The notes: generated by a model not told the origin, from the letters alone. Positions 1-8,406 are shown, counted from the stretch's first letter. The stretch: DNA of 8,861 bases from Alphaproteobacteria bacterium MarineAlpha3_Bin3 (GCA_002938075.1 PTLK01000070.1:1-8861), one strand, 5' to 3'. Program-made: numbers and translations.

Positions 1-777
1 GCCGGGCTTGCGCTTTTCCAGGAACGCCGCCACGCCTTCACGGCCTTCGTCGGACACCCGGATGCGCGCGATCCGGGCCGCGGTGGCGGCGATCAGGCGG
101 GCATCGACGGGATGGTTGGCAACCCCGGCGATCTGGTCCTTGGTTTCGGTCATGGCGGCCGGGCCGTTGGCCAGCAGGGCCTCGACCATGGCGTCGACCG
201 CCGCCTGTAAATCCTCCGCCGCGGTCACTTCGTGCACCAGGCCGATGCGTTTGGCCTCGATGGCGTCGAAGGTCTCGGCGCCGAGCGCATACCGGCGGGC
301 CTGGCGTTCGCCGATGACGGCAACCACATAGGGCGATATCACCGACGGGATCAGCCCCAGCTTGACTTCGGAGATGGAAAATTGGGCCGCTTCCGAGGCG
401 ATGGCGATATCGCAGCAGCAGATCAGCCCGACCCCGCCGCCGTAGGCCGCGCCTTGGACCTCGGCCACCGTGGGCTTGGACAGGCGGTTCAGGGTCTTCA
501 TCAGCGCCGCCAGGGCCTCGGCGTCGGCCTGGTTTTCGGCCTCGGAGTATTCGGCCATCCGCCGCATCCATTTAAGGTCGGCGCCGGCGCAGAAACTCTT
601 GCCCGCCGCCGCCAGGACGACGACGCCGACGGTGGGGTTGCGGTCGAGAGCGTCCAATTCCCTGGTCAAAAGGGCAATCAGTTTGTCATCGAAGGCGTTA
701 TGCACGTCCGGCCGGTTCAGGGTCACGGTGGCCCGGCCTTCGGCGGCGACGTCAACGATCAACGGGTTTTCCGTCAT
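1..777 (-). CDS. liuC: Methylglutaconyl-CoA hydratase-like enoyl-CoA hydratase (partial, 3' end cut by window)
   Basis: This crotonase-fold enzyme probably hydrates 3-methylglutaconyl-CoA to HMG-CoA in cytoplasmic leucine degradation. I translated 259 residues with no stop; the frame runs off the window at ...FLEKRKPG, which is close to the usual C-terminus of a family of about 260-265 residues, so only a few codons are missing. Visible landmarks are the first CoA/oxyanion segment SFCAGADLKWMRRMA (61-75), the second oxyanion segment AYGGGVGL (111-118), and FSISEVKLGLIPS (133-145), whose Glu137 aligns with crotonase Glu164. The position of the other crotonase glutamate (Glu144) is Gly117. A CCC run follows at 120-122. 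The ATG at 777 lies 20 bp after the liuB stop and is preceded by purine-rich GGGGGAGGGGATAAGGA. The position after the carboxylase subunit fits liuC. A related acyl-CoA hydratase, such as an AtuE-like one of acyclic terpene degradation, is possible but less likely next to an isovaleryl-CoA dehydrogenase. Confidence 0.88.
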   Translation of the reverse strand, partial: MTENPLIVDVAAEGRATVTLNRPDVHNAFDDKLIALLTRELDALDRNPTVGVVVLAAAGKSFCAGADLKWMRRMAEYSEAENQADAEALAALMKTLNRLSKPTVAEVQGAAYGGGVGLICCCDIAIASEAAQFSISEVKLGLIPSVISPYVVAVIGERQARRYALGAETFDAIEAKRIGLVHEVTAAEDLQAAVDAMVEALLANGPAAMTETKDQIAGVANHPVDARLIAATAARIARIRVSDEGREGVAAFLEKRKPG

Positions 778-797
778 CGGTCCTTATCCCCTCCCCC

Positions 798-2405
<1,608 letters not shown>

Positions 2406-2420
2406 CGTATTTTTCCGGTT

Positions 2421-2843
2421 TTAACTTTCTTTTTTCTCTTTCTTCTTATTGCTTTTCCGGGTCCGTTCAGCGACCGGGGCGCCGGCTTCGGTCCACGCGG
2501 TGAAGCCGCCTTCGATATGGCAGACCGCCTCAAGCCCCATGTCCCGCACCGTCTTGGTCGCCAGCGCCGAGCGCTGACCGGACCGGCAATAGAAGACGAA
2601 GGTCTTGCCCGACGCGAAGATGTCCTTGTGATACGGGCTTTCCGGATCGACCCAGAATTCGAGCATTCCCCTGGGCGCATGGAAGGCGCCGGGGATCATG
2701 CCTTCGCGGTCGAGCTCGCGGACGTCGCGGATGTCGACGATTACAAAAGCATCGTCATCCTGGCGTTTCATCGCCTCGGCGACGGATATGGTTTCGACTT
2801 CCGCCATCGCCTCGTCGACCATGTCCTTGACCGTTTTTTTCAT
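2421..2843 (-). CDS. Single-domain rhodanese (sulfurtransferase-like) protein
   Basis: This 140-residue protein has one rhodanese domain. VIVDIRDVRELDREGMIPGA (34-53) is the typical N-terminal half. FYCRSGQRSA (84-93) is the active-site loop with Cys86, the persulfide-carrying residue, and HIEGGFTAW (109-117) is the C-terminal motif. The intact cysteine and CRSGQR loop suggest a working sulfurtransferase; the acceptor is unknown. I chose the ATG at 2843 over an in-frame GTG at 2867 because a perfect AGGAGG lies 6 nt before the ATG, whereas the GTG has no such site and would lengthen an overlap with the upstream gene. The start overlaps the upstream stop as TGATG. The protein ends in a lysine-rich tail (KSNKKKEKKES, 130-140) encoded by an A-rich stretch. 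Its role inside a leucine operon is not established. Confidence 0.9.
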   Translation of the reverse strand: MKKTVKDMVDEAMAEVETISVAEAMKRQDDDAFVIVDIRDVRELDREGMIPGAFHAPRGMLEFWVDPESPYHKDIFASGKTFVFYCRSGQRSALATKTVRDMGLEAVCHIEGGFTAWTEAGAPVAERTRKSNKKKEKKES

Positions 2844-3445
2844 CACCACCCTCCTGATTTCAACCACCGGCGGATCATCCAGAGGCGATCTGAACCCCAG
2901 AAGGGCTCGCCGTCGATGATCACGAAAGGCGAGCCGAAGACACCGGCTTCCAGGGCCTGGGTCGTCTCAATCTTGAGCCGCTCCTTGATCGCCGGGTCCT
3001 GGACGGCGGTAAGTAGCGCGTCGCGGTCAACGCCTAGGGGCTCGGCGATATCGGCGACGGTCTCGGCCTCGGTGATGTCCGTGCCCTCGCCGAAATAAGC
3101 GTGGAAGGCGGCGTCGGCGAATTTCCTGGCCAGCGCCGGGTCGCCGTCATCGAGCCAGTAAAAGGCCCGGGCGGCGGCCAGGGTGGCGATGGGAAACTTA
3201 TCCGGCATCGTCCACGGGACCTCCATGTAGCGCGCCAGGCGGTTCCAGTCGCGGCGGCAGTAATCGCCCTTGATCGGCTGATCGACGAGCAGGACGTTGC
3301 CGGTTTCCTTCATCGCGGCGCCGAGCATAATCGGCTTCCACGTCACCCGGCGCCCGAAATCGGCCACCGTTTCGTCGATCTTCTGGGCCGCGAAATAGCC
3401 GTAGGGCGACGAAAAATCGAAATAGAAAAGTACCGGATTGCTCAT
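2843..3445 (-). CDS. DsbA-family thioredoxin-fold protein, 2-hydroxychromene-2-carboxylate isomerase (HCCA/kappa-GST) type
   Basis: The 200-residue protein starts with FYFDFSSPYGYFAAQKI (7-23), the hallmark of the HCCA isomerase / kappa-class glutathione transferase branch of the DsbA family. In these proteins a serine replaces the CxxC cysteines near the start of the first helix (here Ser12/Ser13). The C-terminal GVFGSPFVIIDGEPFWGSDRL carries the cis-Pro segment (SPF) and the typical WGSDRL ending. Members use glutathione for cis-trans isomerisation or conjugation; the naphthalene-pathway substrate is not implied here because no aromatic-degradation genes are nearby. A probable substrate would be an acyl-CoA or a reactive enone, but this is speculation. 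The start ATG has AGGGGA 7 nt upstream. It lies 35 bp after the SDR stop, the largest gap in the operon, and overlaps the rhodanese start by one base. Confidence 0.87.
   Translation of the reverse strand: MSNPVLFYFDFSSPYGYFAAQKIDETVADFGRRVTWKPIMLGAAMKETGNVLLVDQPIKGDYCRRDWNRLARYMEVPWTMPDKFPIATLAAARAFYWLDDGDPALARKFADAAFHAYFGEGTDITEAETVADIAEPLGVDRDALLTAVQDPAIKERLKIETTQALEAGVFGSPFVIIDGEPFWGSDRLWMIRRWLKSGGW
2849..2855 (-). promoter_or_regulatory. Strong Shine-Dalgarno of the rhodanese gene, embedded in the upstream coding region
   Basis: On the minus strand AGGAGGG precedes the ATG at 2843, with 6 nt between AGGAGG and ATG. The same bases encode the last residues (SGGW) of the upstream thioredoxin-fold gene, so this site both fixes the rhodanese start and implies translational coupling through the TGATG stop/start. 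Confidence 0.85.
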
Positions 3446-3480
3446 GGTATTTCCCCTGGAATCTCCCTTTTCCCGATTCC

Positions 3481-4164
3481 CTACCAGGGAATTTCCGTCC
3501 CGTCGTAGTTAAGGAAACGCCCGCTGTCGCTTTCCTTCAGCCCGGCGATGACGGCGCGCATGCCGGTGACGCTTTCGGGCGCCTCGATGGCGGCGTCGGG
3601 GCCGCCCATGTCGGTCCTGACCCACCCCGGGTGCAACACCGCCACCGTGATCCCTTCGGATTTCAGGTCCCCGGCCAGGCTTTTCATCACCGCGTTCACC
3701 GCCGCCTTGGACGAGCGGTAGATGAAATCGCCGCTGGAGTCGTTTTCGGCGATGGAGCCCATGATCGACGACAGGGTGATGATCTTCTTCTGCCCGCCTT
3801 GAGCGACGTTGGCGGCAAAGGCCGCCGACACGGCCAGGGGCGACATGGCGTTGGTGCGAAAGACCTGCCCCCAGGCGTCGTAAACGACGGTGTCCCGGGT
3901 CACGTCCTTGGGCCCGTAGATGCCGGCGTTGTTGATCAGCACGTCGATGGGCTGGCCGGAAAGTTTGTTCGCCAGCGCCGCCACTTGGGGTCCATCGTCG
4001 ACGTCCAGGGTTTCGGCGGAAACGTCGCCTTCGACGGCGGCAAGGTCCCTGGCTCCGGCCGGGTCGCGGCAGGCGGCGAACACCCGCCAGCCGTCGGCGG
4101 CGTACTGGCGGGTAAATTCCAACCCCAATCCCCGGTTCGCGCCCGTGATTAATACGCTCGGCAT
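3481..4164 (-). CDS. Short-chain dehydrogenase/reductase, sniffer/CsgA (C-factor) type
   Basis: The 227 residues form a single classical SDR Rossmann domain. TGANRGLG (7-14) binds the NAD(P) cofactor and NNAG is at 78-81. The catalytic set is Asn105 (FRTNAMSPL), Ser133 (TLSSIMGSI), Tyr149 and Lys153 (YRSSK), all present. HPGWVRTDMGG (178-188) is the substrate/cofactor-side segment typical of the sniffer and C-factor subgroup of carbonyl reductase-like SDRs. The length is normal for this subgroup. The enzyme is therefore probably an active NAD(P)-dependent oxidoreductase, but the substrate cannot be read from the sequence. The ATG at 4164 follows the thiolase stop by 9 bp, and TAGGGGA merges that stop with the ribosome site. 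A 3-hydroxyacyl-type role in the pathway is conceivable but unsupported. Confidence 0.88.
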   Translation of the reverse strand: MPSVLITGANRGLGLEFTRQYAADGWRVFAACRDPAGARDLAAVEGDVSAETLDVDDGPQVAALANKLSGQPIDVLINNAGIYGPKDVTRDTVVYDAWGQVFRTNAMSPLAVSAAFAANVAQGGQKKIITLSSIMGSIAENDSSGDFIYRSSKAAVNAVMKSLAGDLKSEGITVAVLHPGWVRTDMGGPDAAIEAPESVTGMRAVIAGLKESDSGRFLNYDGTEIPW

Positions 4165-4173
4165 GGCTATCCC

Positions 4174-5367
4174 CTAGCCCAACCGCTCGATGGCTATGGC
4201 GGTGGCCTCGCCGCCACCGATGCAAAGCGCGGCGACGCCCTTTGTCCGCCCGTATTTCTCCAGCGCCGCCAGCAGCGTGACGATGATGCGCGCCCCCGAC
4301 GCGCCGATGGGATGGCCCAACGCGCAGGCGCCGCCGTGGACGTTGACCTTGTCGTGCGAAACATCCAAATCGCGCATCGCCGCCATGGTGACGACGGCGA
4401 AGGCCTCGTTGATTTCGAACAAATCCACCTCGTCTTTTGACCAACCCGTCTTGTCGAGCAACTTTTCGACGGCGCCGATCGGCGCGGTGGTGAACCAGGC
4501 CGGGGCTTGCGCATGGGTGGCATGCCCCCGGATTGCCGCTAATGGTGTTAATGCACGTTTATCGGCTTCCGACCGGCGCATCAGCACCAACGCCGCGCCG
4601 CCGTCGGAGATAGAGCTGGAATTGGCCGCCGTCACCGTGCCGTCGGCGGCGAAGGCGGGTTTCAGCTTGCGGATCTTTTCAATATCCGCCTTCAGCGGTT
4701 GTTCATCGCGCTCCACGGTGGTTTTGCCCTTTCGGGTGTTGACGGTGACCGGCGCGACTTCGGCGTCGAAGGTGCCGTCTTCGATGGCCTTCCTGGCCCG
4801 GTTGAGGGATTCGATGGCGAAATCGTCCTGGGCGTCGCGGGTGAACTGGTACGCCGTCGCCGTGTCCTCGGCGTAACAACCCATCAGTTTCCCTTTGTCA
4901 TAGGCGTCTTCCAGCCCGTCCAGGAACATGTGGTCGAAGACCTCGCCATGGCCCATGCGGTAGCCCTGCCTGGCCCTGGACAACAGATAAGGCGCGTTCG
5001 ACATGCTTTCCATGCCGCCGGCGACGGCGATGGAGGCCGACCCGGCCAGGATTCCGTCATGGGCCAGCATCGCCGCCTTCATGCCCGAGCCACACATCTT
5101 GTTGACCGTCGTGCAGCCGACGTCGTCGGGGATGCCGGCGCCCCGGGACGACTGCCTGGCCGGGGCCTGCCCCTGGCCGGCGGGCAGCACCACGCCCATG
5201 ATCACCTCGTCGGCATCCCCGGGCTTGAGTCCGGCCCTTTGCAGCGCCGATTTGATTGCAACTGCACCTAATTGGGGCGCCTTGGTATCCTTGAGATCGC
5301 CCTGGAACCCGCCCATGGGGGTGCGGGCGGCGCCGACGATGACGATGGGGTCTTTTTGTTCGCTCAT
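4174..5367 (-). CDS. Acetyl-CoA C-acetyltransferase / thiolase
   Basis: This is a 397-residue thiolase of the biosynthetic/degradative acetoacetyl-CoA type. All catalytic elements are intact: the nucleophile Cys92 in NKMCGSGMKA, the NEAF segment (Asn320), His352 in LGHPIGASGARI, and the second base Cys382 in CIGGGEA. Spacing and length match the well-known bacterial acetoacetyl-CoA thiolases. In this context it probably cleaves acetoacetyl-CoA, derived from the acetoacetate released by HMG-CoA lyase, to two acetyl-CoA; a broader 3-ketoacyl-CoA range is possible. I start the gene at the ATG at 5367 (MSEQKDPIVIVGAARTP), which has GAGGG 8 nt upstream. An in-frame TTG at 5382 would add five residues, overlap the cupin stop, and lose that ribosome site. 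The gene lies 11 bp after the cupin and 9 bp before the SDR. Confidence 0.93.
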   Translation of the reverse strand: MSEQKDPIVIVGAARTPMGGFQGDLKDTKAPQLGAVAIKSALQRAGLKPGDADEVIMGVVLPAGQGQAPARQSSRGAGIPDDVGCTTVNKMCGSGMKAAMLAHDGILAGSASIAVAGGMESMSNAPYLLSRARQGYRMGHGEVFDHMFLDGLEDAYDKGKLMGCYAEDTATAYQFTRDAQDDFAIESLNRARKAIEDGTFDAEVAPVTVNTRKGKTTVERDEQPLKADIEKIRKLKPAFAADGTVTAANSSSISDGGAALVLMRRSEADKRALTPLAAIRGHATHAQAPAWFTTAPIGAVEKLLDKTGWSKDEVDLFEINEAFAVVTMAAMRDLDVSHDKVNVHGGACALGHPIGASGARIIVTLLAALEKYGRTKGVAALCIGGGEATAIAIERLG

Positions 5368-5375
5368 GGCTGCTG

Positions 5376-5380
5376 CCCTC
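5376..5380 (-). promoter_or_regulatory. Shine-Dalgarno of the thiolase gene, fused to the cupin stop codon
   Basis: GAGGG on the minus strand lies 8 nt before the ATG at 5367 and shares bases with the TGA stop of the cupin gene (5379-5381). It decides the thiolase start against the upstream in-frame TTG. Confidence 0.7.
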
Positions 5381-5864
5381 AATAAGCCGTGCCGTCCTTG
5401 TGGAAGAAAACCCGCTTACCGTCCTTCTTGCGGCGGATCAGATCGATATCAGAATAATCGACGTCGTCGTTGGCCTCTTCGCGGGAGCCGACTTCCAGGT
5501 AAACCGCATCCTGGCCTGAGCGATTGATCAGGTGGTGGCCGTCGCCGGAACCTGCGGGGAAACCGGCCACCATGCCGGGGCCGAGAATCTGCTCGCCGGA
5601 GTCGGTGACCAGCGCCAGTTTGCCTTCCAACACCAACACGAATTCATCTTCGTGGCTGTGCCAGTGGCGCTGCGACGACATGACGCCGGGGGCCAGGCGC
5701 ACGATGTTGACGCCGAATTGCGTCAGCCCCAGAACATCACCGACCATACGCTTTTCCCTTTCCTTGACGTTTTCCGTAAAAGGCTCCGGATAGTTGGTAC
5801 CCATGCGCGCTTCCACGGTTGCGGGATCGAGGGCGGGCGCGGTTACAGATTGTTTTTCGGTCAT
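5379..5864 (-). CDS. Cupin-domain protein of unknown function
   Basis: This 161-residue protein has one small beta-barrel cupin domain. The first cupin motif is RHWHSHEDEFVLVLEG (66-81), with metal-ligand candidates His69, His71 and Glu74 (and His67 next to them). The second is PGMVAGFPAGSGDGHHLINR (96-115), with His110/His111 and the usual Pro, Gly and Asn positions. The ligands look complete, so a metal-bound cupin is likely. No second domain, DNA-binding helix or signal peptide is visible. Its last 30 residues are charged (DLIRRKKDGKRVFFHKDGTAY). The ATG at 5864 is 10 bp after the liuA stop, with GGGAAA fused to that stop (TAGGGAAA). Its place as the second gene of the operon suggests a pathway-linked role such as ligand sensing or a small-molecule reaction, but nothing in the sequence defines it. 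Confidence 0.87.
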   Translation of the reverse strand: MTEKQSVTAPALDPATVEARMGTNYPEPFTENVKEREKRMVGDVLGLTQFGVNIVRLAPGVMSSQRHWHSHEDEFVLVLEGKLALVTDSGEQILGPGMVAGFPAGSGDGHHLINRSGQDAVYLEVGSREEANDDVDYSDIDLIRRKKDGKRVFFHKDGTAY

Positions 5865-5874
5865 GGATGTTTCC

Positions 5875-7065
5875 CTACCCCGTCTCCTCGAACAGTTCGC
5901 GGCCGATCAGCCACCGGCGGATTTCCGACGTCCCGGCGCCGATCTCGTACAGCTTGGCGTCGCGTAACAGCCGCCCGGTCGGAGATTCATTCATATAGCC
6001 CATGCCGCCCAGGCATTGAATGGCCTCCGACGCCATCCAAGTGGCTTTCTCGGCGGCGAACAGGATCGCCCCTGCGGCATCCTTGCGCACCCGGGCGCTT
6101 CCGTCCTTGACCCGGCTTTTGTCGAGGGCGGCGGCCACCGCATAGACATAGGTCTTGGCGGCGTTCATGGTCGTGTACATATCGGCGAGCTTGCCCTGCA
6201 TGAGCTGGAACGTCCCGATCGCCTGGTCGAACTGCTGGCGTTCGTGCACGTAAGGCAGCACCACGTCCATGCACGACTGCATGATGCCGAGCGGACCGGC
6301 GGCGAGCACGGCGCGTTCGTAATCGAGGCCGCTCATCAGCACCTTGACGCCACGGCCTTCCCCGCCGAGGACGTTTTCCGCCGGCACCTCGCAGTCCTGG
6401 AACGCCAGCTCGCAGGTGTTGGAGCCCCGCATGCCGAGCTTGTCCAGCTTCTGGGCCGTGGAAAACCCCTTGAACCCCTTTTCGACGATGAACGCGATGA
6501 TCCCCTCGGCCCCGGCTTGCCCGTCGGTCTTGGCATAGACGATCAGGGTATCGGCGTCGGGGCCGTTGGTGATCCACATCTTGGTGCCGTTGAGGATGTA
6601 CCTGTCCCCTTTCCTGTCGGCGCGGAGCTTCATGCCGAGGACGTCCGATCCGGCGCCTGGCTCGCTCATCGCCAGGGCCCCGACGTTGTCGCCGGAAATA
6701 AGTTTCGGCAGGTAGCGGCGTTTTTGATCGCCGGTGCCGTTGAGCTGGATCTGGTTGACCGCCAGTTGTGAATGCGCCCCGTAGCTCAGCCCCACCGACG
6801 CCGAGGCGCGGCTGATCTCCTCCATCGCCACCACGTGCTCGACGTAGCCCATGCCGGCGCCGCCATAGGCTTCATCAGCGGTGATCCCGAGCACCCCCAG
6901 GTCCCCCATCTTCTTCCAAAGATCGGCCGGGAATTCGTTGCTTTCGTCGATTTCCTCCGCGCGCGGGGCGATTTCATCGGCGGCAAAACTACGCACCGAA
7001 TCCCGCAGCATGTCGGCGGTCTCGCCGAGATCGAAGTCAAGGGCCGGGAAATCGTTGGCAAGCAT
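5875..7065 (-). CDS. liuA: Isovaleryl-CoA dehydrogenase
   Basis: This FAD-dependent acyl-CoA dehydrogenase, 396 residues, oxidises isovaleryl-CoA to 3-methylcrotonyl-CoA and passes electrons to electron-transfer flavoprotein. Family landmarks are LAMSEPGAGSD (131-141) and KMWITNG (163-169) for FAD/substrate binding, FQLMQGKLADMYT (286-298), QCLGGMGYMNE (350-360) and RDAKLYEIGAGTSEIRR (368-384). The substrate-class marker is clear. In most acyl-CoA dehydrogenases the catalytic Glu lies just before GTSE, but here that site is in IGAG, with no Glu. Instead Glu250 in SGLDYERAVLAAGPLG matches the helix-G base of isovaleryl-CoA dehydrogenase. That relocation is diagnostic of the isovaleryl/long-chain subgroup, and the rest of the sequence resembles isovaleryl enzymes closely. 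It is the first gene of the operon, 40 bp downstream of a promoter -10 box, with GGAAAG a few bases before the ATG. Confidence 0.95.
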   Translation of the reverse strand: MLANDFPALDFDLGETADMLRDSVRSFAADEIAPRAEEIDESNEFPADLWKKMGDLGVLGITADEAYGGAGMGYVEHVVAMEEISRASASVGLSYGAHSQLAVNQIQLNGTGDQKRRYLPKLISGDNVGALAMSEPGAGSDVLGMKLRADRKGDRYILNGTKMWITNGPDADTLIVYAKTDGQAGAEGIIAFIVEKGFKGFSTAQKLDKLGMRGSNTCELAFQDCEVPAENVLGGEGRGVKVLMSGLDYERAVLAAGPLGIMQSCMDVVLPYVHERQQFDQAIGTFQLMQGKLADMYTTMNAAKTYVYAVAAALDKSRVKDGSARVRKDAAGAILFAAEKATWMASEAIQCLGGMGYMNESPTGRLLRDAKLYEIGAGTSEIRRWLIGRELFEETG

Positions 7066-7104
7066 GGTCTTTCCGAACTCTTTGGGGCTTCGGGGAAGGC
7101 CGCT

Positions 7105-7133
7105 ATCTTACTTTACGTTTACGTAAACGTCAA
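7105..7133 (-). promoter_or_regulatory. Predicted sigma-70-type promoter of the liu operon
   Basis: On the minus strand TTGACG (7133-7128) and TAAGAT (7110-7105) form -35 and -10 boxes with a 17-bp spacer. The -35 matches TTGACA at five of six positions and the -10 matches TATAAT at four of six. The -10 ends 39 bases before the liuA ATG, which would leave an untranslated leader of roughly 30-35 nt. No other plausible promoter is seen inside the operon. The start point is predicted, not measured. Confidence 0.65.
7115..7130. promoter_or_regulatory. Perfect 16-bp palindrome, probable operator (LiuR-like) of the liu operon
   Basis: ACGTTTACGTAAACGT is its own reverse complement. With one mismatch the symmetry extends to 22 bp (7112-7133). 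It overlaps the last three bases of the -35 box and fills most of the spacer up to 7115. Position, symmetry and AT-rich ACGT half-sites agree with what I recall of predicted LiuR sites (MerR-family regulator of isovalerate/leucine genes in proteobacteria). The regulator gene itself is not in the window, so its identity is inference. Confidence 0.7.
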
Positions 7134-7158
7134 TTTTAGAAGAAAGGCCGCGCACCCC

Positions 7159-8406
7159 TCATACGAAAACCGCCGTGGACCAAAAAAGAACGGCCCCGGC
7201 GGCGCAGGAAACCGCCGAAACCAGGAAAGGCTGTTTGGCGGCATCGGGGCCGGTCAGGAATTGAACGCCATTAAGGACGCTTTTGACGACAAACCCGCAA
7301 AAGACGGCGCCAACGAAAGCCAACCAGGGCAGGAACGCTAAATGCATGAGCCAAAAATCGGGACTCAGAAACACCCGCCGGCCGTCACTGGAAAGGCCGA
7401 ACAGCGTGTTCCACGCCTCGGACCACGACACGGCCTGACCCTCGCCCAAATGCGCCCCGACGCCCAAGACCAGGGACAACCCGGCGGCAAGGATCAATCC
7501 GCCGCCATAGGCGATCGCCAGGGCCAGGCCGCCGCCCTTTTCCCCCTTGGCCGCGGCCCAGGCCATCAATCGAAGGGTCAGGGAAAGGCTGAGCGCGGTG
7601 ATGCCGGTACCGAAAAGCACCAGCGGCCAACTCCGTTGGGGGCTTTGCTCGAACACCGCCAAATGCCCGGCCAGCAGGGCCAAAAAGACCAACACGTAAG
7701 CCACCGGCAGGGCGGCGAGGAACCCGTACACCAACTTGGCCGAAACCGAACCCTTGGAGTCCCAGCTAAAATACCGGTACACGGCATCGAATATCAGCCC
7801 CACGCCATAGGCCGCTACGTACCAGAAAACCACCACCAGGAAGCTCTTCAATACGCCATGGGCAAAGACGTCGTAGAGGGTTGCGTCGGTGAACGACCGC
7901 AGCACGTAGATCGGAATGACGACGATCAGCGAAATCCCCAGATACGCCGCCGCGACGCCGTTGAGGGCGCGCAACCGCCCCGTTTCGCCGGCAAAGTTCA
8001 GGTACGCCAATGCCGCCAACAACGACAGGTAATACCAGAACAGGAACGGCTTGCCGCCGATCAACGCGTTCACGGCCGCGGCCAGGGGCAGGAATACGAA
8101 CAAAAGGCTGAAGATGATGCCGCCGAAGGAGACCCGCATGTCGGCTTCGACTAACCCGGCGCGGATCAGGGCGTACAGCCTCGAAGCCAGCCAGCCGGTC
8201 AGGCAGCCCGGGATACGCAACCAGGATGCGCCGGCCAAATTCCGCAAGCCTTCGCCCCACCGTCGCCGCGTCGCCCCGAGGCCCTCGCCGGGCCCGGTTT
8301 CGCCCATCCACAGGGCGACGCCCGAGGCGGCCAGCAGCGAGCCGGCCAACACCAGCAGCGAGTGAACGAATTCGAGTCCATTGGGCATGAAATCCGTAAT
8401 TGTCAT
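7159..8406 (-). CDS. Polytopic integral membrane protein of unrecognised family
   Basis: I do not recognise this 415-residue protein. It is strongly hydrophobic, with about ten likely membrane segments near residues 12-34, 93-115, 121-138, 148-169, 187-208, 226-250, 261-284, 293-318, 353-380 and 393-414. Between the first two lies a basic stretch (TRRRWGEGLRNL, 46-57) that probably faces the cytoplasm, followed by a possibly amphipathic region (61-83). Loops contain SFTDATLYDVFAHG (171-184), which is conspicuous but matches no motif I know. No signal peptidase site, ATP-binding motif, or transporter signature is visible. The ATG at 8406 overlaps the thioesterase stop as ATGA, with GAGG 7 nt upstream, so the two genes are probably co-translated. 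An earlier in-frame start near 8742 would run over almost the whole thioesterase gene in another frame and was rejected. A transporter or lipid/sensor-related role would be guesswork. Confidence 0.8.
   Translation of the reverse strand: MTITDFMPNGLEFVHSLLVLAGSLLAASGVALWMGETGPGEGLGATRRRWGEGLRNLAGASWLRIPGCLTGWLASRLYALIRAGLVEADMRVSFGGIIFSLLFVFLPLAAAVNALIGGKPFLFWYYLSLLAALAYLNFAGETGRLRALNGVAAAYLGISLIVVIPIYVLRSFTDATLYDVFAHGVLKSFLVVVFWYVAAYGVGLIFDAVYRYFSWDSKGSVSAKLVYGFLAALPVAYVLVFLALLAGHLAVFEQSPQRSWPLVLFGTGITALSLSLTLRLMAWAAAKGEKGGGLALAIAYGGGLILAAGLSLVLGVGAHLGEGQAVSWSEAWNTLFGLSSDGRRVFLSPDFWLMHLAFLPWLAFVGAVFCGFVVKSVLNGVQFLTGPDAAKQPFLVSAVSCAAGAVLFWSTAVFV

Larger units (their letters stand above)
7066..7158. 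other. Intergenic region between the membrane protein gene and liuA
   Basis: These 93 bp are the only sizeable gene-free stretch in the window. They contain the palindrome and promoter described above and a short GC-rich leader. A short CTTC-CCC-GAAG self-complementary element lies in the leader (about 7088-7098) but is too small to call a terminator. No intrinsic terminator (GC stem plus T-run) is seen after the membrane protein gene, so read-through from upstream is possible. Confidence 0.7.

Noticed and set aside
2844..2867. In-frame GTG start eight codons upstream for the rhodanese
   Set aside because: It would overlap the upstream gene by 25 bases and has no ribosome site, while the ATG at 2843 has AGGAGG at ideal spacing.
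3509..4444. A 311-codon minus-strand frame overlapping the SDR and the end of the thiolase
   Set aside because: It is an out-of-frame shadow of two well-supported genes; its translation is arginine-rich and low in complexity.
5764..5781. TTGACGTTTTCCGTAAAA inside the cupin gene, resembling the liuA operator
   Set aside because: It aligns to the operator only with a one-base shift, lacks dyad symmetry, and lies in coding sequence with no promoter boxes around it; a chance match is likely.
7084..7103. Possible small hairpin or attenuator in the liuA leader
   Set aside because: The stem is four base pairs with a three-base loop and no T-run; too weak to call.
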